From Streptomyces hydrogenans (GTDB lineage Bacteria; Actinomycetota; Actinomycetes; Streptomycetales; Streptomycetaceae), in assembly GCF_014656075.1 (NCBI RefSeq), contig NZ_BNBS01000005.1, positions 1,217 through 65,216 of the forward strand: a DNA stretch of 64,000 nucleotides, given 5' to 3'. Positions 7,496-16,315 of the stretch are shown here, in pieces. Under the pieces are notes generated by a model. It did no database searches. It had not been told where the DNA came from and worked only from the letters and a program-made list of their open reading frames with translations. The position numbers and the translations under genes are program-made. How positions within the stretch are numbered: the stretch's first letter is position 1; every line of letters starts with the position of its first letter.

Positions 7496-8353
7496 TCACT
7501 CTCCCCCGCACCCACCACAACCGCCGCAACTGCTGTCGCTGCTGCTGCACGAGTCGACGTCGATGGCGGCGCCACCGGCGTCGCCGTTGTGGCCACGAGT
7601 GTGGTGTCGGGTGGGCTGCGGGGCTCGCCTGGTGCGGGCGATGGCCTGGCGGGTGGCGTCGGGGAGGGCTGCGCGGGCGCTCTCGGTCCGGTCCTGGCAG
7701 ACGGTGTCGAGGGCCTTCCAGCGGCGTCGCTTCTCGGAGGGCCAGAGGCATGCCGGGGCCCATTGGACCAGCAGGGCGGCCATGCACACGTAGAGCCAGG
7801 ACATGCGGTGGGTTCCGGGGAAGAAGGCCGTGGGGGCCAGGGCTCCGCCGGCGTGGACCCCCATGCCGAACGTGGTCAGCAGCGAGGTCGCGAGCATGAG
7901 GGACTGGCTCTTGCCCGAGGCGGTCAAACGGATTGCGGGGGAACGGTGTTCCACGTGTTGCCGGAACGCGGCGAAGCGGGCCTCGGTGGGGATCTCGTGG
8001 AGTCGGGTGGTCGTGCCCGAGGGGGTGGCGCGGAGGGCCTCCGCCAGGGCGCGGAGGGCGTGGTCGGTCTGTTTCCTTCCGCGGTGGGTGGGGCGCAGTT
8101 CGCCGCTGGAGGACACCTTCACGGCGCCGTCGGCGACGAGCATGCAGATCGCGGTCTCGGCGGCCTCGGTCATTCCGCCGAGCAGGAACGAGGCCCTTAC
8201 GGGATGGGGCTTGAAGGCGAGGAGGCGCTCGACCTCGCGCCGCTCGTCCCGGTCACGGAACCAGCAGTACACGCCGCGCAGGACGTTGCACAGCGCGAAG
8301 ATCAGCAGCCAGAAGGCCACGATCCCTTCGCTGTCAGTCAGCCACCAGTCCAC
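7496..8353 (-). CDS. TIGR04222-type membrane protein with a Cys/Gly-rich tail
   Basis: 285 residues. An N-terminal membrane helix (about 10-30, IVAFWLLIFALCNVLRGVY), a soluble middle with the repeated-helix region RASFLLGGMTEAAETAICML, two more hydrophobic segments (about 152-175 and 185-203), and a C-terminus ending in Ser/Cys/Gly clusters (SCSSSDSSCGGCGGCGGE). This layout matches the TIGR04222 family, found widely in Streptomyces, whose function is unknown. The Cys/Gly tail is typical of the family and may bind metal or cross-link. The gene stands alone between mobile-element remnants and GNAT. Confidence 0.75.
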   Translation of the reverse strand: MDWWLTDSEGIVAFWLLIFALCNVLRGVYCWFRDRDERREVERLLAFKPHPVRASFLLGGMTEAAETAICMLVADGAVKVSSSGELRPTHRGRKQTDHALRALAEALRATPSGTTTRLHEIPTEARFAAFRQHVEHRSPAIRLTASGKSQSLMLATSLLTTFGMGVHAGGALAPTAFFPGTHRMSWLYVCMAALLVQWAPACLWPSEKRRRWKALDTVCQDRTESARAALPDATRQAIARTRRAPQPTRHHTRGHNGDAGGAAIDVDSCSSSDSSCGGCGGCGGE

Positions 8354-8599
8354 CTGTCGCCCCCGTCCCGGTCTGGTTCCTGGCCGTAACAGGGGCCTTG
8401 GAGAGTGCAGTTGAGCGATCGGCCCCTCTGTCGGTACCAGACCCCTGCGTGCTCGCCGTGGTTCCCGAGAGGGAGGAGGTCGCGGAGGGCTGGGCGGTCA
8501 GCCGTCGGAAAGCGGTGGCAGGGGCGAGGCCGCGCCGGGGTCGACCGCATCCTGGACGGCGGGTCCGGGAGCGCTCCCACTGTGGAATCGTCCCCCGTC

Positions 8600-9238
8600 A
8601 TGCAGACAGAACCGTTTGTTCGCCGTTATCGGGGATCGGATCGGGCGGAACTCGCCGAGATCTGTGTCAGGACGGCCCATGAGGGCGGGGACTCGTCCGG
8701 GATGTACCCGGACCCGGAGTTGATGCCGACGATCTTCGCCTATCCGTATGTGGAGTTGGAGCCGGAGTACGCCTTCGTCCTGGACGACGGGGCCGGGCGG
8801 GCGGTGGGGTACGTGCTCGGGGTGCCGGACACGGCCGGGTTCGTGAAGCGGTTCCGTGACGCGTGGCTGCCGGGGGTCGAGGGGAGGTTCCCGGCGCCCG
8901 AGGCGGACGGCGGGACGGCGGCGGACATGATGGCGGGGCTCCTGCACACGCCTGAGCGGATGGTGCGGGCGGAGCTGGCCGCGTATCCGGCGCATCTGCA
9001 CATCGACCTGCTGCCGGAGTGGCAGGGCCGCGGGTACGGGCGGGCGCTGATGGACGTGTTGCTGGCGGCGCTCCGGGAGGGAGGGGTGGCCTCGGTGCAC
9101 CTGTGCATGGTGCGGGCCAACACGGGGGCGCGGGCCTTCTACGACCGGCTGGGTTTCCGGCAGTTGGAGGTGGCCGACCCCGGGCCCGTCTGGTACTTGG
9201 GGAGGTCGACGGCCGCGGAGGGGCCGCCGGGAGAGTGA
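8600..9238 (+). CDS. GNAT family N-acetyltransferase
   Basis: 212 residues from ATG 8600, chosen because the GNAT fold starts at once (EPFVRRYRGSDRAELAEIC) and upstream sequence lacks coding character. The acetyl-CoA motif A is HIDLLPEWQGRGYGRALMD (Q-x-x-G-x-G/A) near residues 134-152, followed by motif B with NTGARAFYDRLGF. An unusual insert between beta-3 and motif A (AWLPGVEGRF...DMMAGLLHTPERM) resembles the O-GlcNAcase-linked/NAT10-like bacterial GNATs. It acetylates an amine of unknown identity. It is oriented towards galM and is probably not part of that operon. Confidence 0.85.
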   Translation: MQTEPFVRRYRGSDRAELAEICVRTAHEGGDSSGMYPDPELMPTIFAYPYVELEPEYAFVLDDGAGRAVGYVLGVPDTAGFVKRFRDAWLPGVEGRFPAPEADGGTAADMMAGLLHTPERMVRAELAAYPAHLHIDLLPEWQGRGYGRALMDVLLAALREGGVASVHLCMVRANTGARAFYDRLGFRQLEVADPGPVWYLGRSTAAEGPPGE

Positions 9239-9264
9239 GAGGCGGCCCGCGGGAAAGGTGTGCG

Positions 9265-10359
9265 TCAGTCGGTTGCCGGCGTCGGGGAGGCGGGGCGGGG
9301 GAAGCGGAACTCCGTGCGGCGGTGGCCGGTCGTCCCGGGGCGGAGGACGGGGCTCGGGTAGGCGGGGCGGTTGGGGGCGTCGGGGAGGTGCTGGGTCTCC
9401 AGGCAGACGGCGCCGTGCCGGCCCAGAGGGCGCCCACTCGGGTCGGTGAGCGTGCCGTCGAGCTGGTTGGCCGTGTAGACCTGGAGACCGGGGGCGGTCG
9501 TCCACACCTCCATGGTCCTGGCGCCGTCCGGGGTCGACAGGCGGGCGGCGCGGCGCGGCACGGCGGATTCGCGGGAGCCCAGGACCCAGCAGTGGTCGTA
9601 GCCCCGGGCGTCGCGGATCTGGACGTCGTCGGCGGCGAGGACGCCGGTGCGCAGGGCGCGGGGGGCGGTGAGGTCGAACGGGGTGCCGGTCACGGGGGCG
9701 ATCGGGCCCAGGGGGATGCCGGTCGCGTCGACGGGGAGGTAGGCCTCGCCGTCGACCTGGAGGGTGTGGTCGAGGACGTCTCCGCCGTCCGCGGCCAGGT
9801 TGAAGTAGGCGTGGTTGCTGAGACTGAGGACGGTGGGGCGGTCGGTGGTGGCGGTGCAGTCGAGGGCGAGGGTGCCGTCGGCGTCGAGCGAGTAGGTGGC
9901 CGTGACGTCGAGCGCGCCGGGGAAGCCCATGTCGCCGTGGGGGCTGTGGAGCCGGAGCTGGAGCTCGACGGTGTCGCCTGCGGTGTGCGGGTGCGCCTCC
10001 CACACCCGGGCGTCGAAGCCGGCGGGGCCGCCGTGGAGGGCGTGGCCCCGGTCGTTGGCCGGGACGTCGTGGGGCGTGCCGTCGAGGGTGAAGCGCCCGT
10101 GGGCGATGCGGTTGGCGTAGCGGCCGATCAGCGCGCCGACGTAGGGGCTCTTCTCCGCGTACTGGTCGAGGGAGGGCAGCGAGAGCACGACGTTCTCGGT
10201 GCGGCCGGTCGCGTCGGGTACGCCGAGGGCGTGGAGGATGCCCCCGTACGTGAGGATCTCCGCGTAGGCGCCGGAGGGGGAGGTGAGTCGCCAGAGCGCG
10301 ACCTCCTCCCCGGTCGGCGTGGTGCCGAACGGCCTGGCGTGGATGGTGGCTCGGGGCAT
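9265..10359 (-). CDS. galM: Aldose 1-epimerase (mutarotase)
   Basis: 364 residues, the usual GalM length, with no signal peptide, so cytoplasmic. The catalytic set is complete: H106 in RGHALHGG, H183 in SLSNHAYFNL (general acid), D255 in GYDHC, and E321 in CLETQHLPDAPN (general base). It interconverts alpha and beta anomers of galactose and related aldoses so that downstream kinases or dehydrogenases receive the right anomer. It is the last gene of a minus-strand series after the LacI regulator and the sugar transporter, which supports a galactose-type sugar as the imported substrate. Confidence 0.93.
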   Translation of the reverse strand: MPRATIHARPFGTTPTGEEVALWRLTSPSGAYAEILTYGGILHALGVPDATGRTENVVLSLPSLDQYAEKSPYVGALIGRYANRIAHGRFTLDGTPHDVPANDRGHALHGGPAGFDARVWEAHPHTAGDTVELQLRLHSPHGDMGFPGALDVTATYSLDADGTLALDCTATTDRPTVLSLSNHAYFNLAADGGDVLDHTLQVDGEAYLPVDATGIPLGPIAPVTGTPFDLTAPRALRTGVLAADDVQIRDARGYDHCWVLGSRESAVPRRAARLSTPDGARTMEVWTTAPGLQVYTANQLDGTLTDPSGRPLGRHGAVCLETQHLPDAPNRPAYPSPVLRPGTTGHRRTEFRFPRPASPTPATD

Positions 10360-10617
10360 GGGATGTCCTCGTCATGAGTGGGGGGGGAGGCGGCTGACGG
10401 GTGGGGGGCTCGGCGCGGGTGCTGTTCCGTGGGTGCTGCCGCCCCGGGCGGGGTGCGGGCGTCGGAGGCGGGCCGGGGTCCTTGCCGCCGTGGGCAGGGA
10501 GCCGGTCACCGTGGCGCGGTCCGGCTGACGTGGAGGACGGCCCGACCACCGCGGGCAGGTGGCCCGGTCGGGGGCCGGCGCTCCGGCCCTCGTGGGCGGG
10601 TACGGTCCCGTCGTCCG

Positions 10618-11673
10618 TCAGTCCTCGGCTTCCGGCGTGGGCTTCCCCTGCGGGACGGCGGGGGGTACGGCGCCCGTCGACTCGCGTACGACGAGGCGGT
10701 AGCCGGGTCTGATGCGCCGGGGTTCGGAGACGGGGCCGCCGGCGAGGCGTTCGACGAGCCGGTCGACGGCCTGCCGGGCGATGGCCGGCTTGTCGGGGGC
10801 GACCGTGGTCAGGGTGATGGCGCCGTAGCGGCTCTCCTCGATGTCGTCGAAGCCGACGACGGCGATGTCCTCGGGGACCCGGAGGCCGCGTTCGGTGAGG
10901 GTGCGCAGCGCGCCGAGGGCGATGAGGTCGTTGTAGGCGAAGACGGCGTCGGGGACGATGCCGCGGTCGAGGAGGGCGGTCATGGCGGCGGCGCCGTCGC
11001 CGCGGCCGTAGCCGTCGGTGGCGACCACGAGGGACTCGTCGGGTGTGACGCCCGCCGCGGTGAGCTCCTCGCGCCAGCCGCGCAGGCGGAGGTGGGCGGG
11101 CTGGCGTTCGCGCCCGGTGCGGGAGCCCAGGAAGGCGATGCGCCGGCGGCCGAGGTCGAGGAGGTGGCGGACCGCGGTGCGGGCGGCGGCCACGTTGTCG
11201 ATGGCGATCTGGTCGTACGGCGCCTCGTACTCGCGCTCGCCGAGCAGGACGAGCGGCGAGGTCTCCTGGCGGGCGAGGAGGTCGTCGTTCTCCAGGTGGA
11301 TGGGGCTGAGGATCAGCCCGTCGATGACGTGGGAGCGGAACTCCTGGCACACGAGCAGCTCGCGCTCGCGGAGCCCCGCGGTGTGGTCGACGAGTACGGT
11401 GTAGTCGTGCTGGGCGGCGGCGTCGATGACGGCTCCGGCGAGTTCCGCGAAATAGGGGTTGCCGAGTTCGGGAACGGCGAAGGCGATGATGCCGGTGCGG
11501 CCCTTGCGGAGGTGGCGGGCGGTGAGGTTCGGGCGGTAGCCGAGCTCGTCGATGGCCTGCTGCACCTTGGCCCGCATCTGCGGGGTGACGTGGGGATAGT
11601 TGTTGACCACGTTGGACACGGTCTTGATCGAGACGCCGGCCCGCTGCGCGACGTCCTTGAGGCTGACGCCCAC
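10618..11673 (-). CDS. LacI family transcriptional repressor of the sugar locus
   Basis: 351 residues. An N-terminal LacI HTH is complete (VSLKDVAQRAGVSIKTVSNV, then NNYPHVTP and hinge helix LTARHLRKGRT), followed by a periplasmic-binding-protein-like effector domain with typical signatures FAVPELGNPYFAEL, VIDGLILSP, AIDNVAAARTAVRHL and VPEDIAVVGFDDIEES. It should bind palindromic operators and release them on binding a sugar. The nearby palindromes sharing the AACGTT centre (17597, 17776, 24852) are the obvious candidates. It lies between yjfF and galM on the same strand, after a strong stem-loop, so it may also have its own promoter. Confidence 0.92.
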   Translation of the reverse strand: MGVSLKDVAQRAGVSIKTVSNVVNNYPHVTPQMRAKVQQAIDELGYRPNLTARHLRKGRTGIIAFAVPELGNPYFAELAGAVIDAAAQHDYTVLVDHTAGLRERELLVCQEFRSHVIDGLILSPIHLENDDLLARQETSPLVLLGEREYEAPYDQIAIDNVAAARTAVRHLLDLGRRRIAFLGSRTGRERQPAHLRLRGWREELTAAGVTPDESLVVATDGYGRGDGAAAMTALLDRGIVPDAVFAYNDLIALGALRTLTERGLRVPEDIAVVGFDDIEESRYGAITLTTVAPDKPAIARQAVDRLVERLAGGPVSEPRRIRPGYRLVVRESTGAVPPAVPQGKPTPEAED

Positions 11674-11714
11674 GGAACTCCTCTGGTTCGGCTCTGAACG
11701 GTGGGCCGCCGGTT

Positions 11715-11765
11715 CCGGGGCCGGTGCGGCCCGTCCCCGGTGGGGCTCGGGCGCACCGGCCCCGG
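11715..11765 (-). terminator. Stem-loop between yjfF and the lacI-type gene
   Basis: CCGGGGCCGGTGCG (11715-11728) pairs with CGCACCGGCCCCGG (11752-11765), a 14-bp perfect stem around a 23-nt loop that itself folds. It begins 30 bp after the yjfF stop and probably attenuates transcription into the regulator and galM. Confidence 0.65.
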
Positions 11766-11795
11766 GTCACGGGGGCCGGTGGGATGGGTCCGGCG

Positions 11796-12848
11796 TCAGA
11801 GCGTCCTTCTGCTGCGTGAAACGTACCTCTGCGCCACCACGACGAGGATCAGGAATCCGCCGCTGACCACCGATTGGTAGGAGGAGTTCAGCGAGCCGAT
11901 CTGGTTGATCAGGTTCTGGATGACGGCGAGCAGCAGCACGCCCCAGAGGGTGCCGCTGACCGAGCCGGCACCTCCGACCAGCAGGGTTCCGCCGATGACG
12001 ACGGCGGCGATGGCGTCGAGCTCCATGCCGGTGCCGATGATGGTGACGCCGGAGGAGAGCCGGGCGGCGTTGAGCGCGCCCGCGAAGCCCGCGAGGAGCC
12101 CGCTCAGGACGTAGACCGTCACTTTGGCGCGGGCGACGGGGAGGCCCATGAGGGTGGCGGCGTCGGCGCTGCCGCCGACGGCGAAGAGCGTCTGACCGAA
12201 GGAGGTCCGCTGCAGGATCAGACCGCCGAGGCCGAAGAGGGCCAGGGCTACGAGGATCGGGTAGCCGAATCCGCCGACGGTGCCCTGGCCCAGTTCGGCG
12301 AAGGCCGAGCCCTTCGGCACGAGGTAGGTCGTCGCGCCCTCGTCGGTGAAGGCGAGCAGCAGGCCGCGCGCGCCGAGCAGCGAGGCCAGGGTGACGATGA
12401 AGGGCGCCATGCCGGCCCGGGCGATCAGCAGGCCGTTCAGCGTGCCGATCGCCCCGCAGACGAGGAGCGGCACCAGCAGCGCGGGGAGCAGGCCCCATTG
12501 CGAGGCCCAGGCGGCGAGGACGCCGCCGAGGGCGAAGACGGAGCCGACGGACAGGTCGATGCCGCCGGTGATGATCACCAGGGTCATGCCGAGGGCGACG
12601 ATGGAGAGGAACGACGCCTGGACCAGGACGCCGCGGGAGTTGTCGAGGGTGGCGAAGGTCGGGTAGGCGAAGGAGGCGATGACCACGACGAGCAGCAGGA
12701 CGGCCAGGACGCCCTGGCGCTGGACCAGGGAGAGGAGGCGTTCGGCCGCGGTGACGCCGCTCGCGGGGCGGTCCGCGTCGGCCTTGCCGCCGGGTCCGGA
12801 GCCCTTGACGCCGGTCCCCGGGGCGGTGAGGGAGGAGGTGGGGTTCAT
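11796..12848 (-). CDS. yjfF: Galactofuranose-type ABC transporter permease (YjfF-like)
   Basis: 350 residues from ATG 12848, which overlaps the preceding stop in ATGA. It has 8-10 transmembrane helices and the BPD_transp_2 signature of the RbsC/YjfF family: SIVALGMTLVIITGGIDLSV, SVFALGGVLAAW, GMAPFIVTLASLLGARGLLL and TLMGLPVARAKVTVYVLSGL. It forms one half of the membrane channel with the upstream permease. The ytfQ-ytfR-ytfT-yjfF order of the Escherichia coli galactofuranose importer is kept exactly here. The soluble N-terminal extension (about 40 residues) is longer than in E. coli. Confidence 0.85.
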   Translation of the reverse strand: MNPTSSLTAPGTGVKGSGPGGKADADRPASGVTAAERLLSLVQRQGVLAVLLLVVVIASFAYPTFATLDNSRGVLVQASFLSIVALGMTLVIITGGIDLSVGSVFALGGVLAAWASQWGLLPALLVPLLVCGAIGTLNGLLIARAGMAPFIVTLASLLGARGLLLAFTDEGATTYLVPKGSAFAELGQGTVGGFGYPILVALALFGLGGLILQRTSFGQTLFAVGGSADAATLMGLPVARAKVTVYVLSGLLAGFAGALNAARLSSGVTIIGTGMELDAIAAVVIGGTLLVGGAGSVSGTLWGVLLLAVIQNLINQIGSLNSSYQSVVSGGFLILVVVAQRYVSRSRRTL

Positions 12849-13819
12849 CGGGATCGACGCTCCCGTGCGACGTAGACGGCGGCGATGATGATGGCCGCCT
12901 GGGCGATCTGGGCGGTGGAGTCGGGCAGGTCGTGCTTGACCAGGGTGGCGCGCAGCAGCTGCATGAGCAGGGCGCCGGCCAGGGTGCCGAGCACGCGGAC
13001 GGAGCCGCCGCTCAGCGGGGTGCCGCCCACCACGACGGCGGTGATGGCGGAGAGTTCCATCAGGGTGCCGAGGGAGGAGGGGTCGCTGGCGGTGAGGCGT
13101 GCGGTGGCGAGGATGCCGGCGAGGGCGGCGAGCGCGCCGCACAGGACGTACACGCCGATGAGCACCCGCTTCACCGGCAGGCCGGCGAGCGCGGCGGCCT
13201 TGCGGTTGCCGCCGATCGCGACGACCTGCCGCCCGAAGGTGGTGCGGTGGACGAGGAAGGCGACGGCGAGCGCCAGGATCCCGGCGATCAGGACGACCAG
13301 GGGAATGCCCAGGAGGCTCCCGGTGCCCAGGGCCAGCAGGTCGGGGTTGACGATCTGCTTGAGCTGCCCGTCGGCCAGGACGAGCGCGATGCCGCGGCCG
13401 CCGACGAACAGGGCCAGGGTCGCCACGATGGGTTGCAGTCCCACCACCGAGACCAGGGTGCCGTTGACGAGGCCGACGACGGCTCCGGCGAGGAGGGCGA
13501 CGAGCAGGGCGGGCACGAGGCCGTAGCCCAGGTAGAGCGGCAGCAGGGCCGTGGCGAGTGCCATGGCGGAGCCCACGGACAGGTCGACGCCCTCGGTCCC
13601 GATCACCAGGGCCATGCCGAGGGCCACGATGACGATCGGGGCGACCTGGATCAGCTGCGTCCGGAGGTTGTCGACCGTGAGGAAGTGTTCGGTGAAGAAG
13701 GCGTTGAAGAGCAGCAGCGCGGCCACGGCGGCGTAGACGCCGTACTCCTGGAACCACGCGGTCGTGTTCCGCCGGGTCGCGGTGGCACGGGCGGGCGCCG
13801 CGGCGGCCTGGGTGGTCAT
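12845..13819 (-). CDS. ytfT: Galactofuranose-type ABC transporter permease (YtfT-like)
   Basis: 324 residues from ATG 13819, overlapping the ATPase stop in ATGA and itself overlapping the next permease by 4 bp. Hydrophobic throughout, with the RbsC-family motif VALGMALVIGTEGVDLSVGS, then GLQPIVATLALFVGGRGIAL and ALAGLPVKRVLIGVYVLCGA. Together with the YjfF-like subunit it forms the heterodimeric inner pore, which explains two permease genes in one operon. The chain of 4-bp overlaps implies tight translational coupling and equal stoichiometry. Confidence 0.85.
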   Translation of the reverse strand: MTTQAAAAPARATATRRNTTAWFQEYGVYAAVAALLLFNAFFTEHFLTVDNLRTQLIQVAPIVIVALGMALVIGTEGVDLSVGSAMALATALLPLYLGYGLVPALLVALLAGAVVGLVNGTLVSVVGLQPIVATLALFVGGRGIALVLADGQLKQIVNPDLLALGTGSLLGIPLVVLIAGILALAVAFLVHRTTFGRQVVAIGGNRKAAALAGLPVKRVLIGVYVLCGALAALAGILATARLTASDPSSLGTLMELSAITAVVVGGTPLSGGSVRVLGTLAGALLMQLLRATLVKHDLPDSTAQIAQAAIIIAAVYVARERRSR

Positions 13820-15606
13820 CGGGGGTCCTCCTCGGCGGCCGAGGCCGGGGCCTGGTGCGCTCGGCGGGTCGTGGGTGCCGCGTCCGGCGGGGAGCCGGGC
13901 CCGGCGGGCTGGGTCAGGGGTACGGCTCCGGCGGCACCGGCCGCGGTGTCGGCGGGGGCCGGTGTGCCGGGGTGCGCCGGGTCGGGGGGCTGCGGTGCGC
14001 CGGCGGGCTCCGCGGCGTCGGCCGGCGCGGTGTGGTCGGCCAGGGCCGCGAGGAGGGCGTCCTCGGAGACGTTCTCGCCGACGAGTTCGCCCGCGGTGGC
14101 GCCGCTCCTGAGGACGACGATCCGGTCGGCGCCCTCGACGAGCTCCTCGATGTCGGAGGAGACGAGCAGGACCGCCAGGCCCTCCTGGGCGAGCTCGTCG
14201 ATGAGTGCCTGGACCTCGGCCTTCGCCCCGACGTCGATGCCGCGGGTGGGTTCGTCGAGGAGGAGGACCTTGGGTTCGAGGCAGAGCCAGCGCGCGAGGA
14301 GCACCTTCTGCTGGTTGCCGCCGGAGAGTTCGCCGACCTTCTGCTCCGGGCTCGACGCCTTGATGCGCAGTCGCTTCATGAAGATGTCGACGACGCGGTC
14401 CTGCCGTGCGCGGGAGACGATGCCCGCGCGGGAGAGCCGGGGAAGGGCGGCCAGGACGATGTTCTCGCGGACCGACAGGCCCGGGACGATGCCCTCGGCC
14501 TTGCGGTCCTCGGGGAGCAGGCTGATGCCGGCGCGGATGGCGGCGGCGGAGGACGAGCGGCCCAGGGGGACGCCGCCGACGCGGACCTCGCCCGCGTCCA
14601 GGGACAGGGCGCCGGCCAGGGCCTTGGCGGTCTCGCTGCGGCCGGAGCCGAGCAGGCCACCGAGGCCGAGCACCTCGCCGGGGTACAGCTCCAGCGAGAC
14701 GTCGTCCAGCTGGTGGCGCCGGACGAGGCCGGTGGCGGTCAGGACGGGTTCGCGGGCGACGTCGTGTCCCGCGGAGCCGAAGCTGGTCAGGCCGTGGCGG
14801 CGGACCTCGGAGATCTCGCGGCCCAGCATCATGGACACGAGGCTCATGCGGTCGAGTGCGGCGAGCGGGCCGGTGTGGATGTGCCTGCCGTCGCGGAGCA
14901 CGGTGACCCGGTCGCAGATCCGGTAGAGCTCGTCCATGCGGTGACTCACGTAGACGACGGCGATGTTCCGTCGGCGGAGGTCGTCGATGACCCGGAAGAG
15001 CGTCTCGACCTCGCGCGGTTCGAGGGACGAGGTGGGCTCGTCCATCACGACGACGTGGGCCTCGACGGAGACGGCCCGCGCGAGGGCGACCATCTGCTGG
15101 GTGCCGATGCCGAGGGTGCCCAGGGCGCGGCGGGGGTCGACGGTCACGCCGAAGCCGCCGAGGAGGGCCGCGGCCTCGGCGTGCATCCGCGGGAAGTCGA
15201 TGAGCCCGAAACGGTTCTTGGGCTCGCGGCCGAGGAAGATGTTCCGGGCCACGCTCATCAGCGGGACCAGGTTCACCTCCTGGTAGATCGTGGAGATGCC
15301 GGCGGTCTGCGCCTCGGAGGGGCGGGCGAACCGCACCTGCCTTCCGGACAGCAGCAGTTCGCCGCTGTCCGGGCGGTGCACGCCGGTGAGGACCTTGATG
15401 AGCGTGGACTTGCCGGCGCCGTTCTCGCCGACGAGCGCGTGGGTCTCGCCGGCGCGCAGGGTGAACGAGACGTCGTCGAGCGCTACCACGCCGGGAAAGC
15501 GTTTCCCGACGCCGCGTGCCTCGAGCACCGTCGGCGCGGCCGAGGGCGCGGTGCCGCTCGTCGCGGTCGGCGCGGCCTCGGGCGGCGCCGCTTCGGGGGG
15601 AGCCAT
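13816..15606 (-). CDS. ytfR: Sugar ABC transporter ATPase (YtfR/RbsA-like, two NBDs)
   Basis: 596 residues with two fused nucleotide-binding domains. NBD1 has Walker A GENGAGKST (about 60-68), signature region LGIGTQQMVALARAV and Walker B VVVMDEPTSSL. NBD2 has the usual degenerate P-loop GLLGSGRSE, signature LSGGNQQKVLLARWL and Walker B VLLLDEPTRGID. This asymmetry is normal for RbsA/MglA/YtfR. An Ala/Pro-rich N-terminal stretch (1-25) and a long Ala/Pro/Gly-rich tail after about residue 525 are extra to the family and look disordered. It powers uptake through the two permeases. Confidence 0.9.
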   Translation of the reverse strand: MAPPEAAPPEAAPTATSGTAPSAAPTVLEARGVGKRFPGVVALDDVSFTLRAGETHALVGENGAGKSTLIKVLTGVHRPDSGELLLSGRQVRFARPSEAQTAGISTIYQEVNLVPLMSVARNIFLGREPKNRFGLIDFPRMHAEAAALLGGFGVTVDPRRALGTLGIGTQQMVALARAVSVEAHVVVMDEPTSSLEPREVETLFRVIDDLRRRNIAVVYVSHRMDELYRICDRVTVLRDGRHIHTGPLAALDRMSLVSMMLGREISEVRRHGLTSFGSAGHDVAREPVLTATGLVRRHQLDDVSLELYPGEVLGLGGLLGSGRSETAKALAGALSLDAGEVRVGGVPLGRSSSAAAIRAGISLLPEDRKAEGIVPGLSVRENIVLAALPRLSRAGIVSRARQDRVVDIFMKRLRIKASSPEQKVGELSGGNQQKVLLARWLCLEPKVLLLDEPTRGIDVGAKAEVQALIDELAQEGLAVLLVSSDIEELVEGADRIVVLRSGATAGELVGENVSEDALLAALADHTAPADAAEPAGAPQPPDPAHPGTPAPADTAAGAAGAVPLTQPAGPGSPPDAAPTTRRAHQAPASAAEEDPR

Positions 15607-15938
15607 GAGCGTGGCCTTCCGGAGAGGGAACGTGGAGAGAGAGGAGAGGGGGCGCGGACGGCCCGGGGTCGGGGCTGATTCCGCGGCCGGCGACGGGCGG
15701 GCCCCGGACCGGCTGGGCTCGGGGCGGGAGCGACACCCGGCCGGAGGCCGTACGGGACCCCCCGCGGCCGGTGCGGAACCCGGATGTCACTCGGGCCCGG
15801 GTGCGGGGCGCGTGTCCGGGGCCGTACCGGTCGGGCACGGGCCGGAGCGGTACACCCGCCGGGGTGGTACGCCTCGGGCGCGTGCCCGGACGGCCGGTGG
15901 GACCGTTCGGGCCCGGTGGCCGCCCGTGCGGACCGGGG

Positions 15939-15986
15939 CGGGTGCTCCTGGTACCGACCGGGCCGGGTGCTCCTGGTAACGACCGG
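15939..15986. repeat. Tandem 25-bp repeat
   Basis: CGGGTGCTCCTGGTA followed by C or A and then CGACCGG occurs at 15939-15961 and again at 15964-15986 with one base changed. Part of the repetitive intercistronic region. Confidence 0.7.
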
Positions 15987-16267
15987 AGCCGCACGGTCCG
16001 GGGGATGCCCGGCCGGACCCGGCCGGAGCCGGGCGCGTCCGCCGTGTGCCCTCGGAGCGGTCGGAGCCGTACGAGCGGGGCGCGCGTACGAACGTCCGCC
16101 GGGCCGTACGAGCCGGGCACGGGCCCGAAGGGCTGCCGGAGCCGTGCCGGTCGACCGTCAGGGACGGGGCGGCCGACCGGACGGCTCGCGGTTCCCGCCG
16201 GTATCGGCGGTCCCGCCCCGGCCGGTCCGTGACGACCCGCCGGGCCCGGGCGACCGGCCCTGCCGGT

Positions 16268-16293
16268 CCTGTGGTTCCCGCCGGAACCACGGG
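16268..16293 (-). terminator. Stem-loop after the ytfQ-like gene
   Basis: GTGGTTCC (16271-16278) and GGAACCAC (16283-16290) form a perfect 8-bp stem with a 4-nt loop, extendable to 11 bp with one wobble. It lies about 25 bp after the substrate-binding-protein stop and may act as a partial terminator or 3'-end stabiliser, common in binding-protein operons. Confidence 0.6.
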
Positions 16294-16315
16294 GCCGGAC
16301 CGGGCCGGTCGTGGG

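Larger units (their letters stand above)
15607..16315 (-). other. 709-bp intercistronic region between ytfQ-like and ytfR-like genes
   Basis: No gene is supported. The region is extremely rich in short GGCCGG, GTACGG and CCGGTAC words and stem-forming sequence, including a strong stem-loop right after ytfQ and a tandem 25-bp repeat. In an operon whose other junctions overlap by 4 bp this gap is exceptional. It probably uncouples high expression of the binding protein from the membrane complex. Confidence 0.5.

Noticed and set aside
8498..11770. Very long minus-strand open frame through GNAT, galM and the LacI gene
   Set aside because: Arg/Pro-dominated composition typical of a wrong frame in high-GC DNA; the real genes lie in other frames with recognised domains.
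12845..16120. Long continuous minus-strand frame including the ytfT-like gene
   Set aside because: Only the last 324 codons encode protein-like sequence; the rest is the wrong frame of the ATPase gene.
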